The notes beneath the pieces are model-generated. The model did no database searches, had not been told where the DNA came from, and was given only the letters and a program-made list of their open reading frames with translations. DNA of 64,000 nucleotides, taken from Sciurus carolinensis (lineage: Eukaryota > Chordata > Mammalia > Rodentia > Sciuridae). A program made the translations under genes and the position numbers. This document shows positions 25,830 through 38,638 of this stretch, in pieces. Positions within the stretch are counted from its first letter, which is position 1; every line of letters begins with the position of its first letter. The DNA is taken from positions 18,839,515 to 18,903,514 of the forward strand of contig NC_062218.1 of assembly GCF_902686445.1 (NCBI RefSeq), in the 5' to 3' direction.

Positions 25830-26045
25830 ACTCTGGTGAATAAGCATCCCTGTAAAGCTGTTGGTCACCAATCCAAAGCACATATGCTGGGAAAAGAGAG
25901 TCCAGGGCTCCAATCTTGAGTTTGCATCACTAGTAGTGTGACACTATCCTACAAAAAAAATCTCAGAATCAATTCCCTAACTCCTGCACTATAGATAGTA
26001 ATACCCTACAGGATTATAAATTGAGGAGATTAGTAATCTGTATCT
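25830..26045 (+). repeat. MIR-containing repeat, copy B
   Basis: Shares catccctgtaaagctgttgg and gtccagggctccaatc with copy A at 24007, and continues into a diverged MIR-like part ending near ctacaggattataaattgag. Confidence 0.55.
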
Positions 26046-28783
26046 AGAGATGTATCTCATGTGCCCAAGTTCCAGTGCTGACTATGAGGGCCAAGAAACT
26101 ACTTATCATCCATAAACTAGGATTTCCTAAGTTGCATTTCACTAACAAACTACAGTTTACAATTTTGGGTACCATATGCCCTAATTGTGTAGATAAATAA
26201 ACAATTAAGGTTCCATAAATTTAGGAAATCTAATCTTTCAGTTATTGAGGACATTTACTTCTGCACAAGCGTTCGCACTTCCTTCCATGTTTCAAATGAT
26301 TGAAGTTCAAGTCTCTAAAAAGAGGCCCTGGGCCTTATTCTTAAGTTTATCCTCATCCCATGACCATGGTTTTGTCGCTACTGGGAGAAAGAAAAATTGG
26401 ATAGCTATGGTAAAGATTACCAATGGATTATTCACAAACTTTCAGCTTGAGGTAAGGCAGGAACCCACTGCTGCTACTTCAAAAATATGTACATTATATG
26501 TATTAAAATGAGTTAGTTTTTTCCTGAATAATATTTTATTATGTAAAATTTCCCTATAATAACTAGAAGCTATTTGAAGGAATTTCCCCTGATTAGTTGT
26601 CACTTATGTTCAAACTATTAGAGTGATTTTAACATGATCCACAAAGGTTTTGTGTTCAATAAATTAGGAAACTCATTTTCATAATTGAACTGTTCCCAAA
26701 ATTCTGTAGGGATGAATCATTGAAAATTATCATGAAAGAAAGGAGGATTAACATATGCAACTGAAGCAGAATGTAGAACAGGAAGGAAGAAAGATGTCCA
26801 CTGTAAAGGGAGACCACAGCAAACAGCAGAATGCTGGTGGAGGCTCCAGAGGGGGTGACTGGCTTTCTGCTCTACCATGGTACTTTCGCTCAGGTAGTTC
26901 ACCTCACGTTCCCATCTCTGAGCCTAACTAAGCAAGAAGGGCCAACTTGAAAGAAAATGACAGACAGGAAGAGAAATCGTGGTGGAAGGACAATCTATAA
27001 TCTACTTTGGCAAGAGTGTATGAATTTCCTTCGGGTAAAGTGGACATAGCAGAAAAGAACTGGAATTGAGAAATCACGCTATTAACTCACCCAGGAAGGT
27101 TGCTTGGCAATCAAGAGGAAATTAAGAAACTCTAAGACTTACCATTGCCTGGTGGTATCTCATTCCAACGCAAATGTAGCCCCAAAGCCCCCAATATGAA
27201 AGAACTCACAAAATCACACAAGAAAATAGTTGACCTTCAGACATTTCCCATTACTATCAGTGCAATGCAACCCTAAAAGCAGTGGGACAGATAGGAGGAA
27301 TTTATGTAGCTTTCTTTTCTTCACTCCCACCCGAAAAGACTTCAAAATCTATATCCTCTGCCCGACATTCTCAGAGATTCAAGTTTTGGTTTCTTTGTAA
27401 TCTTCAGTTATTTATTTCCATTTGACCAAAAATCATCCTTGAAATGGAATGCAAATCTAACCACATTTTCATATTTCTCGCAATCCTGTGCGTAAGAATT
27501 TTAACAGAGTGCCTGAGTTAGTATTATTTTCACATGACAATGGATGGTGCATTGTGATATTCATCTAGCAAGTGAATTGGGCAAGGGGCTCCAAGACTGA
27601 CAGAACCATTTGGAAGGCTGAGCTGAGCTGCAGTTGTGATCTGAGCACCAACAGGTGATCTCTCTCTTATGGCAGCCTCAGAGTTGCCAGACTTCCCACA
27701 TGACAGGTTGGAAATCTCAGAATTAAGTGTCCAAACAAACAAGGCAGTTGTTGATTGTGTTTTTGTGTTAGACATATATTTAACAGTCAGCATTACCTGA
27801 AGTAGAGAAATTGGCTCAAGATCTCCTAAAGGCATGGGGTAAGGTGTCTGACTATTCATGTCGAGAAGCAGTTGTTAAAGATAAACAAAACTGTTCCATG
27901 TTTACACCCCCACTGAGTTGAGCCTGATCAAAACCCCTCAGCAGAACTGTTCATAGCTCCTCTCTGATCTGAAAGATGAAATTAGCTGCCAAAGTGTTAT
28001 AAATTTGCACCAGATGCAGAAAATAAATGAGGAAACAAAATGAAAAATACTCAGAAGGCAGAACAGAAAGACTAGACTAGGGAAATGCATTCCTGTTGAA
28101 AACAACCAAGTCAAGAGCCGAATGTCACTTCTTCTACCCTAATTGATTACATGAAGACATTTTGATCATATTCTCGATTGTACTGTCAAACTATAAGAAC
28201 TACAAGGATTGTTAGGATTCTTTTGGACCAAGCAGAAATCAACACAATGAACAATTACAAACAATTCTAAGAATTCTGTGTAGCTCCTTACAGAATTATA
28301 CTTAAAAGTGTCTTCCACAGTTACAATCATTAAAAATATATTCTAATGACAGGAGAGAGAGAGGGAAATGATTTTTAAATGATCTCCTCAATTTCAAAAA
28401 ATATTTTAGAACAAGTGATTTTATTTGAATATTATTTCTTCTTGCTCAGCCTATGAAACTTTCAGTGATATAGACACAGGATCATGAGTGGCGGAGAAGC
28501 TGTCACTCTGGTGAATTTTTGAGAGCACAGAGTGAAAAGGATGAGGGCACACAATGAAATGCACTTCTAGGTATTCATGCAATCCTGCAAACAGGACTCA
28601 TTGGCAGCTGTCACAATTTCTCTGGACTTATGCTAGGAGGAAAAGGAACAGGTTTCTGAGTTTCCCCAGGAGACCACTCAGCTGTCATTGCAAAAATGAA
28701 AAACATCTCAGCAGGGACTCATTTAAAAGTGTTAAATCCAAAGAACTGCAGTATAACATTGATTCTGTCCATGCCATACTTAC

Positions 28784-28920
28784 TAACTTTACTCGCAATT
28801 ATGGAGAAATTATATTGTGCAGTGCTTTCTCTGTCTAGTAATTCATTAGTGGCGATGGTTCCTTCGGTTCCATCTATTGTAAAGTAGCTGTCCCCATCAC
28901 TCTTCCAATCTATGAAGTAC
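28784..28920 (-). CDS. CDH12: CDH12 exon 8 (EC4 core)
   Basis: Coding exon of 137 bp, the standard size. It encodes the middle of EC4: [17 protein letters not shown], then [14 protein letters not shown] with the conserved LDRE Ca2+ motif, and [15 protein letters not shown] is a potential N-glycosylation site. The acceptor is cacatgcag/GTACTT and the donor is GTTA/gtaagt, a strong consensus site. It begins with the third base of the Arg codon shared with exon 7 and ends with one base of the Ser codon completed by exon 9. The SDGDSY segment is distinctive for CDH12 as I remember the family. Running past the donor would add about twenty non-cadherin residues and then stop. Confidence 0.93.
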
Positions 28921-29032
28921 CTGCATGTGAAAAGAGTAGATGCAAATGTGCAATGATTACACATTAATCATAATGGCAGTTAGGCTAACTTGACACAGTT
29001 CCTTATTTTTCTCCCTGTAGCTATTACCCACC

Positions 29033-29074
29033 TTGCAATAAAGAAGAGTGTAAATGACAGCTTCTTTATTGCAA
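29033..29074. other. Perfect 14-bp stem-loop in intron 7
   Basis: ttgcaataaagaag (29033-29046) and its exact reverse complement cttctttattgcaa (29061-29074), separated by 14 nt. It lies about 110 bp upstream of the exon 8 acceptor in gene orientation. Confidence 0.95.
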
Positions 29075-29684
29075 AGTCAGTATGCTCAAGGGGAAACTGG
29101 AAATAATGAAAGATTTAGTACTCCTGCTGTTCATATTATTTTAGGGTCTTGACACCTTGAAAGCTCAGCAGAGACTGAAATTCTAAAGCTGACCATGGGT
29201 TTCCTTAACCTGCTGAATATTAAAACTTTTTCAAGTAGTAAAAAAGTACTTAACAGTGGCTGTAGAAGGGCTTAGGGTGTATGTGGGGACTTCTACAAAC
29301 AACTACAAAAACCTATGCCAGAACAGAGGTAGAATCTTGATGTTACTCTAGACAGAAAAAAAATCACATTATGGAAAATGAAGGAAAAACTTTGACAATT
29401 TGGTGATTGTACAAAAATATTTTCCTTCAAACACATATAAAAGAGTCATTGCTATTTTATTGTACTATATATCAGGACAACTTTCAGAAAGAAGTGGTGA
29501 CCTTGGCTAATGATGTCTCTTTATCTTTTTTATTATCTGACATATTTGGTAATAAAGGGTGCTGACTTATATGAAGCAATTGGAGTAGAACATCCAAGAA
29601 AATGAATAACAAAACAGAACTTGCATTCACTTAATTCTTTAGGAAATGGTGAGCACATGGACTGATGTATTTTCAATTATAATC

Positions 29685-29925
29685 ACAAGAGTTAACATTT
29701 TTAAAGCTTGCCAAATGATGTTGCTCTCCATGTTTATAAATATTGACATTAGTTCATACAATAGCTCTAAAAGTATATTATCAATCTCTCCCACTTTACT
29801 TATGAAATTATAGAAATATGAACCATAGAAACAAGAAGAAATTTGTCCAAGTTTACAGAGCTTGAAAGTTTTATGCTGATATTTGAGCCAGGTCACTAAT
29901 GATTCCCATTTGATCATTATTCTGT
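29685..29925 (-). repeat. MIR SINE
   Basis: Antisense MIR pattern: agttcatacaatagctctaa, then cccactttacttatgaaatt, then aatttgtccaagtttacaga, then atttgagccaggtca. Diverged. Confidence 0.65.
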
Positions 29926-30554
29926 ATTATTACCAAATTAGCAATGGATATTATACAGTACTCTGTTAATCATATGATGGAATGCACAGAACTTTTGCCA
30001 ACATTATTTTTCTGGCTGGGGAACCAAAGAGAGGTTCAAAACAGTGACTGAGAGCAGGTGACATTATTGCAGTTGGTCCACTGAAATTCCCAGGACACAG
30101 AAAGTGATCCCATGTTCACCATGAAAATTCAGTTAAGGGAAGTGTATCTCCAAACAGTAAGTTATTATTCTGGCAAGCTTGTTATTATTCTGATAAGTTT
30201 GTGATTCTCATGTCACTGCTGTCAGAGATCAAACCTTGTTTGCCTTTACAAATGAGATTTATGAACTTAGCTTGTCAATATTTGTTAGTAATTGATTTTC
30301 CATCCAGAAGTTTCTGAATGTAATGGAACAGGGTATAAACCGTGCTATTAATATGCTTTTGATATCTTGGTTGTTGATTTGAGGTGTGAGAATGCATTCA
30401 AGTCATATGATTTCAATGTAGTCACTTGTTTTAAAGGAATGCTCTCAAAAATATAAATGAAGTTAAGTCACATTTAAAATTCAGGAAGCATGGGGATATA
30501 ATAAGCCAAATTCTTGGGTGGCATGTTCTTTTCTGAACAAAAAAGCATTTTCTT

Positions 30555-30755
30555 CCTGGTTTAGTGGCGTATGCCTGTGACTCAGGAGGCTGAGGCAGGA
30601 GGATTGTGAGTTTGAAGTCAATCTCAGCAAAAGTGAAGTGCTAAGTAACTCAGTGAGGTGCTAAGTAACCCTGTCTCTAAATAAAATACAACACAGGGCT
30701 GGGGATGCGGCTTAGTGGTAGAGAGCCCCTGAGTTCAACAGCTCCAGTAACTTCT
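30555..30755 (+). repeat. B1-dID SINE
   Basis: B1 part with ctcaggaggctgaggcagga and ctgtctctaaataaaat, then the ID part ggctggggatgcggcttagt. A short internal duplication of gtgctaagtaac lies in the B1 part. Confidence 0.85.
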
Positions 30756-30774
30756 CACTTTGCAAAAATGTACT

Positions 30775-30890
30775 TCACTTTCCATAAGCTTTATTGAGAT
30801 ATAATTCACATGCAAAATAATTCATTCACTTAGCCTGCAAAATTCATCCATTTTAAGTATAATCAGTGTTGTGCAAGAATGTGGTAATTT
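30775..30890. repeat. Probable L1-derived non-coding fragment
   Basis: ataagctttattgagatata and aattcatccattttaagtat resemble a common L1-associated mammalian repeat. Subfamily and orientation not resolved. Confidence 0.45.
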
Positions 30891-31602
30891 TTAGGGAATA
30901 TTTTATATTTATTAACTATAGGCATTTTTGTGACATATTTTGATTTTCTGGAAATTTTATTTGTATGAGTAAAAATTGTGATAGGGTCAAGGAATAAGGT
31001 AATTCTGTTCCTGAGGAGTTTGTAATGATAAAAGACATTCTCTTGCCTCCTGTTTAAAAGTCATTAGTTCCTGCATAAGTAGACCTTGTTGGGTGATTTA
31101 TATTAGGTACTCTCCAACATGACAGACAAGAACCACTGCTTTATTTTATTTTGTAAATTTAAGTTTATAATACAGTTCTAAGAATACTTTAGAATACCTC
31201 TCTGATATATTTACTTGTTGATATTTTCCACATTCATTTTTTTGTAATTTTTCATTTCTTTTATATTTTAATATTTTTATTTTTTTAGTTACACATGAGA
31301 GTAGAGTACTTTTTTAACTTCATGTACACACATGTTTTGACAGACACATTTGAGAGCACCTTACAGATTTCATATCCCTTGGATCCTAAATACATATTTC
31401 TCCAAGATCAAGGACAACTATTTGTCTCAATATTGTTAAGGTTAATGGTAACGATTTGTTTAGCCCAGGAGTAAATATTTCCACACTTAATCTCAGAGTA
31501 AAGTCAAAATAAACAAAAGTGAATTGCCTGCAATTTTAGGCAATTCTGATGGCCAGTCTGCTGTGAAACTACAAGTCAAAGTGATTGACTTTACCCTTTT
31601 TA

Positions 31603-32029
31603 TGGTTTAGATATCACCCAAAAACTTGTGTGAGGCAATGTATAAGGTTTAGAGAAGAAATGATGGGGTTATGAGAGTCTTAACCCAATCAGAGAGTTAA
31701 TCTCCTGGTAAGATTAACTGAGTGGTAACTGAAGGCAGGTTGGGTGGGTTTGGAGGAGGTAGATCATTGGGGTGTTCCTTTCCAGTATATATTTTGTATT
31801 TGGCATGTGGAGTCTCTCTCTCTGCTCCCTGATCTTAATGCAAACTGCTTTCCTCTGCCACACTCTTCCGCCATGATATTCTGCCTAACCTGGAGCCCTA
31901 AAGGATGGAGGGGGCTGTCTATGGACTGAAACCTCTGAAACTGTGAATCCCCAAATAAACTTTTTCCTCCTCTAAAGTCATTCTTGTCAGGTCTTTTAGT
32001 CATGGCAGTGAAAAAAGCTGACTAAAACA
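31603..32029 (+). mobile_element. ERVL-MaLR-type solo LTR
   Basis: About 427 bp starting TGGTTTAGAT and ending GACTAAAACA. Internal landmarks are aacccaatcagagagttaat, a TATA-like agtatatattttgtatt and ccaaataaactttttcctcc (polyadenylation signal). They continue with cttgtcaggtcttttagtca. The layout is that of MST/MT-like MaLR LTRs. I see no clean target-site duplication. Confidence 0.75.
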
Positions 32030-34240
32030 ACCCTCTATTGAAATTCTATGCCAGGAGGCAGAGGGAGATCACCTTACCAAGCACGGTCACTACTAACTGT
32101 TTTCTCAGCATCAATTAACCTGTGTTTACAGACTGACTTCACTTTACCCACCTCCATACTGCCCTTTCTCCTTGGCAGACCCAATCTGATGGGCAGAAAC
32201 TCCTGGTTTCCCAAGATTACTAATGCTGAGCTCTTTCCCTATGATCTTTGAAGTCCCACAATATCTGATTCACCAACGGATGGATGGGGTGTACTGCAAA
32301 ATGATAGGAGTGTGTTATCTGTACACAAAAGGGTTGAGATATTAGAGTCCCCAAAGAGTAAGATCACATAGTACAGTTACTTGCTACAAAATGTTTAAAA
32401 AACATGAAGCCTTTGCACAGAATCAAGGACTCAAATTGGCTAACTTTGCCACCAGAAAGTTATAATTGTGCAAACCATGATTTATCAGCTTTTATGTAGT
32501 TTTATATTTTTGCCTTTTGATTCGATTGTTTATTCCTTTTACATATAAGAACCGTGAATTAATATTGTACCTGCATTTGCCACTTTATTTTTTCCATCTT
32601 TCATTTCTTTTTCATTCTCTATTCCTTCTCTACTACTTTCTCTTGTGTCAAGTGCATATTTTGCAATGTGATATAAATCCCTATACTTTTTTCATTGGAT
32701 CATTTTTTTCCTTATACCTATTCTGAGGTTTACCATATATACCTCAACAGATTTAAATTCCTCCTTACTGAATCCCATAAATAAATAAAAATGTTGCTCC
32801 TATGTAGCTATGTGCTTTTATTATATATCTTATAAGCATATTTGCACATGACATTATGTATGCTCTATGTCACAAGTTTAATAAAACATTGTAATAATTA
32901 TGAAATATGTCTATTAAATCTTTAAAAAGCAAGTAATTGGAAAAGAGCTTCAGAGCTCTGTGTTCTCAAGGACTCTGTTTTATCTTGGGCAAATTCTCTG
33001 AGTCACTGCTTCAGGCATTGCGTGAAGAAAGCAGCCTGTAGACTTCCTGTTTTGCTTCTCATCTTCCAGGGTGATTGGGCTCCACATTTTTAGTCTGCCT
33101 GGGGTAGAACCTCCACCCATCTGTGGTGCTGAGTGGAGGAAAGATGCTCTTGGTCTCTTAGTCACACTCAACAAAAATTTACCTTCTGAAACCTGGAGCT
33201 GGAGGAGATGAAATGTTGGCAGCTCGACCCTCCTAGCAAAGCAGTATATCTCTTGATTGATTACTGAGGAGACAGAAGCCATGTCTGTTCACCAAACCTA
33301 CCCAGGTTGGGGCATTTTTACCAAGGTAGCTGGGAAATAGAAATGGGGGGATATAGAAGGTTTGGGGTCAAGTGCCAAAGCTTCTTGCTATTCTTCACAA
33401 ATTTTAGTTGATTTTCTCGAATAATGGTTCTTCATTTGTTGTAAGCCTTTAGGAAATTTTTGCAAGACAGCAAATGATTGCTTTTGATTTTAGTCATAGT
33501 TTTTATGATTTTTATTTGTTCATTTGTTTCACCAGAGAAACAACTCTGCATTTGTCTGCAGAGTTGGCCATCAATACTTACAATTCTATTCTTCATAGTG
33601 CACTTCATCTGCATGCTATTTTTACAATCGTTCATTATTTGCATCTCTCCCCACCTTGGCAACGTAAGGATCTTTCTTGCATGCTACATAGTATTCAACT
33701 AATATGTAGATTCTGGCTAATGAACAGCTTGTATACATTTCCTACAAGTGATTCAATCTCCTTTCTTTTCCATTGCCTTTTAAATTACTTAAAAGTGGAG
33801 ACTACTTTTGTTCATTTCTCTGTTGCCAAGAGCCTGAGATAGTACTCTCCATAGCTAACTTGCAACTTGAATGTTGCCTTGAATTTGATGCATAGATACT
33901 ATTCTTTCTTCCTATATGACAGAACTAAATGTTTCCACTAGAAGGCAATGTGTTTAGATTTTTAAGAATGACTTATGCAGGAAAACTAATTTTTTTTTCT
34001 GATTTGCTGAAGATATTCTTCATTTTAATACTCAAATCCTAAACTCCACAGTTCTAGACAAAATAAAAATTTATCACCTCACTTATATTTAATACTTGAA
34101 GAATGCTATAATTTACCAAGTTGATTCAAACAGAAATCCAACTTGTGCAGTTGATTACTATATACACATTTTAAGTTTTTTTGACAACATCTTAAAAATT
34201 CAATAACATATAATGTATATATAAAATGAAATAGCATGTC

Positions 34241-34320
34241 AGACTGGGGATGTAACTCAGCAGTAGGGTGCTTACCTAGAATACACAAGGCCCTAAATTC
34301 AATCTACAAGACAAACAAAT
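34241..34320 (+). repeat. ID SINE
   Basis: agactggggatgtaactcag, cagtagggtgcttacctaga, then an A-rich tail. Diverged. Confidence 0.7.
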
Positions 34321-36482
34321 GACAAAATTCCTCTAAATAAATAATAATGTGTCTATAGCATCCTGTAACTTTCAACCAAAGTAAACAAATTTCATTTACT
34401 TTGCTCAGTCTGACACTGCACATACAGGTGCAATACATAAATTAACTATTACTGACATGCAATGAAATAGTTTGAAAAACAAATTTTCTGGACAGTGATA
34501 TACAAAATCACTCATTCTTATTGCAGTTAGGTTGGGAATCTTTCTTTCTAAGGCATACTATTCCTCTTGTTTTCTACAAAATTTGGAAAATAATATATGC
34601 CTGCCTCTGTAACTGTATTGTTTTAAAGATAAAATATGTTGCTTAGACTTAGAATCATGCATATCAGCTCACACATGTGTTTCCCCTTCCTTCCTCTTTC
34701 CATGTAACTTTTTTTATTAATTCTCAGATAAAATATCTTTCCTTGCCCACAGACTTATGCTTAGTTCTGGCATCAAGTTATGATACATATTATCTTTAAC
34801 TTTAAAATACATGAACTACAAAACTTCCACACAAATCTCTCAAGTTCAAACCATGAGCACAAATTCCCAGGCTCAATATCATACAATGGTTCTTGTGTTT
34901 GGCTCTCATTCACCTTTTTCTGGCACCCAGGTTTTAGATCTGTCCTCTTGTGAGATTTGACACCCTTTTCATCTGGAATGCTCTCCTATGAGGAAACTTT
35001 CTGACTTCTGAAATATGCTGAGACTTATTTGGACTTTTTGTCTTGTTTTGTTTTTGCAGTTTTATAATTCAAATGATGTGGACATTTTTACTCAGATAAA
35101 TATCTTCAGCATTTTCTCGTACCTGACCAAGTCTAAGACATTAGGTCCAGTGCTAGTTGTTAGTATTTTCCTGATGCCGTGCCTTCACGTGACTGACTGA
35201 ACCCTGTGCCAGATGAAAGAATAAGTGTTGAATAAGAGCTATCATTTTCTATTGTGATATATTGCCCAATATAACAATTGGGAGACCCTTAGAAGAAAAG
35301 AATTGCAATGATCTAACTGAAAAGGAAACCCCACACCTATAATTTTTGGACATTTCCAGAAAGACAGGGCATAGTTTTCAAATATAGAAGGGTTTTTCAG
35401 GAGATACACTTTCCTAGAGTCAACCATCACATGTTTTGAGTTTCCAAGAGTCTACTTAAAATCTAAGGATAGACTTATATTTAATTGCAACTAATCACAA
35501 CAGTGTAACATGAACTTAAAACTTAGTCAAACACACCTATTCCAATGAGCAAAAGACATAAGTACAAAGTATGTACCATCTTCTACTCGCTCAGTGATAG
35601 AAAAGATTTAAATGAAAAAACATATCACGCTATGATACGTGAAACAGTTCATACAATTATGCAATGACTATTACTAAGAAAACTGGTTTAACAATTGAAT
35701 AGAAATTTAAAAAAAAATCTAGAACGTTAACCTGACCTGTGAAGGCTACTTGATAGAGTACAGTTTTATTACTTCTCTGTAAATGAGTTTTTAGAATGCC
35801 TCAAAAACTTTTATTCTCTTCATTAGGTAAGCATTCCCCTTAAAATTGTTTCTTTTAATTTACCTAAATAACTTCCTCAGAGTTAATGGAAAAACTAACT
35901 TTGACCCTGTCCCAAATCTCAAAATCATTTTGTAAAAAGTACTTGATGGTGTAGAATTACTCTTAAAGTATTACATCTTATTATTAGACAATAAAAATGT
36001 AGTAATAATGATTCAGGTCAATGTAGGAAATACTTTTTTGTTCAGGTAATAATAATGTATCAAAATCTCTTCATTCTTATCTCCTCTAAGTTGCTTATAT
36101 ATTTTTAGTTTTAGTTTTTGTTTTTGTCTTTGGGCAGCTAATGAAATGAAAGAAGAGTCAGTTCAATCTATTTGCAGAAACAGTTTACTGACAACTTAAG
36201 CCATATACAACAACACTTAGAGTGTAATTGCTTCCTTAACAATAACAATTAAACTTTTCTCTTAGGGATCTCAATGTTTATCTGAACCTTTGTTAACTTG
36301 TGTTTGCTGATTTCTTATTAGTTTCTTTTATTTCTTTTTTCTTATTTTCCTCCCCATTCTTAACATTACCTTAGTAGATTTAAAGTTGTATCTCACTTTG
36401 GATAGTTGTACTGATTACTTTAAATGTTTAATGATAAATTAAAACACATTATAAAGACAAAATGATCAAATAGACATCACTC

Positions 36483-36659
36483 TTGCTGGGCCCTGTGGCA
36501 CGCATCATAATCCCAGTGACAAGGGGAGGTGAAGGTAGGAGGATTATAAGTTTCAGGACAGCCAAGCAATTTATTGAAGCCCTGTATCAAAATGAAATAA
36601 AAAGAACTATGGACGGACCTCAGTGTTAAAACACTCCTGGGTTCAAGAGAGTAGTAGAG

Positions 36660-36699
<40 letters not shown>
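36483..36699 (+). repeat. B1-dID SINE ending in (CA)n
   Basis: Diverged B1 part (ggccctgtggcacgcatcat, then aggtgaaggtaggaggatta), a diverged ID part (acctcagtgttaaaacactc), and a CA microsatellite (about 36664-36699) in place of the A tail. Confidence 0.7.
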
Positions 36700-36702
<3 letters not shown>

Positions 36703-36847
36703 CAATCCTTTACATTTCCCCTTTGCATGAATCATATGCTTAAAATAGGTATCTAAAGAGGCATAAATATACAATGAGTGTTATTAAAATTTTAATTATT
36801 ATGTATTAATTTTCCTTCAAGTTACTCCTACTTTCCTCTTTTTTATT

Positions 36848-37025
36848 TTTTTTACCCCGTACTCAAGATTGAACCCAGGGGTGCTTTACCATTGAACATC
36901 CCGAGTCTTTTTAATTTGAGACAGGGACTCACTACATTGTCCAGGATGACCTCAAAATTGCCATCCTCCTGCCTCTGACCCTTGAGTAACTGGGATTATA
37001 GATGTGCACCAAGGTGACAGGCCTG
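36848..37025 (-). repeat. B1-dID SINE
   Basis: Antisense ID (gattgaacccaggggtgctt, taccattgaaca) and antisense B1 (gagacagggactcactacat, then actgggattatagatgtgca). Opposite in orientation to the copy 150 bp away. Confidence 0.8.
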
Positions 37026-37469
37026 TCTTTCTGTTTTTAACTAAAGCAGTCACAGGTGCTTTAACTGTGTATCTTTTTACACATCTGTATGTCAACGTCC
37101 AGACTCCCCTGTACTCTGCCATTCTCTTGGTCTATGTGGACCATGTATTTTGTCTTTAGATACTCTCAGAGGAAAAAAAAATTTTTTTCTTTGAAAAAGA
37201 CATCATCTGTCTCCAAAACTTTATATGTGGCCTTTTCATTCTGTAGAGAACTTGAAGCAGCTTGCTGTAATAGGAAAAAATGAGGTTTACACCAGTATGC
37301 AGCTTGGGTTCTCAAATTGATTTCTTGAACATGAAACACAGATTCCCACTTTTGTTATATATTTAAAAATACAGATACTAATATTTGATAATATAAGTAA
37401 AGAATGTGCTTAATAAATGTAAGCATCTCATCCCTAAAAGTATTTCTAAATCTGGACCGTCTGAATCCT

Positions 37470-37660
37470 TCATTTGGCCCTGGTTGTCAATTCTTTTCAG
37501 AATTTTTCTGAATTCCCTGCAACACGTAAATGCACATTTTGCCTTTGCTCATGTTGTTCCCATGAAACATCCTCAAGTCCTTCCGGGTGACATCCATCAC
37601 ATCTTTCCTAATAATCCTCCTGTGTTATTTCTTTTGTATAACCAACCTATTTGAATTGAT
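37470..37660 (+). repeat. Possible L2 fragment
   Basis: Contains catgttgttcccatgaaaca and ggtgacatccatcacatctt, similar to the L2 3' region. Diverged and uncertain. Confidence 0.4.
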
Positions 37661-38392
37661 GTTAACAGTGGTTTCTCACAAATGTAAATAGGGAAGCAAG
37701 GGTGTTTTGTTTTGTTGAGTACATGAGAAGTTTCTTTTATTCATAAGAGTTCATCACTGAGTTCACTGTTGCATGCATAGTCCTTGTACTTACATGGTAC
37801 ACCGTACTATTTTATAAGAACATCCACTACTTTTATTAAAAACATCCAGGCCAGAGTTTAGACAGGATATTTCTTAATTTAGATCAATGAGTACTAAACA
37901 TATTTATTCTGAAGTAATTTTCAGATAGCTTCAGCATAACTGCGGCCTTGAAGTATCATGTTTCTTCAGGTCTTCACTGATTTTTATCTGCTTTCTCTAG
38001 AAGCCATGGCAAAATTGTTTGAATAAATTTTACATTTTATCTAGAGCTGTTTACCATTTGCTTCTTAAATATATATATTTGAAAAAAATCTTTTATTTTA
38101 TTCTTCTAAGTAAACTTGATTTCCTACAACTAGATACGTGTACTCTAGTTAATTTACATCCTAAAATTATTCACATTCTTCTAACTCGTTGAGTGGTCTA
38201 AGACAGTTTAAATTTAATGGACTCTTTTCTTTAGTTTTCTAATGATCACTGATTGTTACAGTATTTTTCAATGTTTATTGTACATTGAAAAAAATAATTT
38301 TTAAAGGTAAAACACATACATGCACAAATTCAAGTAAGTGTGACATAAGGACTATTCTCCAAAAGCAATTAAAGAAATTATAGAGAGAATGG

Positions 38393-38638
38393 AGGCAGGC
38401 CTGATGACCCACACCGGTAATCCCAGCAGCTCAAGAGGCTGAGGCAGGAAGATGGTGAGTTCAAAGCCAGCCTCAGCAAAAGTGCAGCAGTAAGCACCTC
38501 AGTGAGACCCTGTCTCAAAATATAATACAAAACAAGGCTAGGGATGTGGCTCAGTGGTCAAGTGTCCCTGAGTTCAATCTCCCTTATACCCCTGCCACCT
38601 CCAAAAAAAAAAAAAAAAAAAAAAAAGAGAGAGAGAGA
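38393..38638 (+). repeat. B1-dID SINE, full structure
   Basis: ggtaatcccagcagctcaag, aggctgaggcaggaagatgg, then tgagaccctgtctcaaaata, followed by ID part ggctagggatgtggctcagt, and a 24-nt A run plus GA. The best-preserved dimer in the window. Confidence 0.9.

Larger units (their letters stand above)
10585..28783 (-). other. CDH12: CDH12 intron 8
   Basis: Complete intron of 18,199 bp. Repeat content is listed separately. Unassigned stretches include 10937-12220, 12831-14360, 15120-17100, 19531-22030, 22300-23880, 24250-25710 and 26050-28780; most are featureless AT-rich DNA, with less AT-rich patches at 15120-15800 and 26690-27900. Confidence 0.9.

Noticed and set aside
25639..25913. Open frames encoding Ser-Leu and Thr-His repeats
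   Set aside because: Translation of a TG/GA microsatellite.
33474..33842. Two overlapping plus-strand open frames of 122 and 74 codons
   Set aside because: Phe/Leu/Ile-rich translation of AT-rich intron, with no homology signal that I can recognise.
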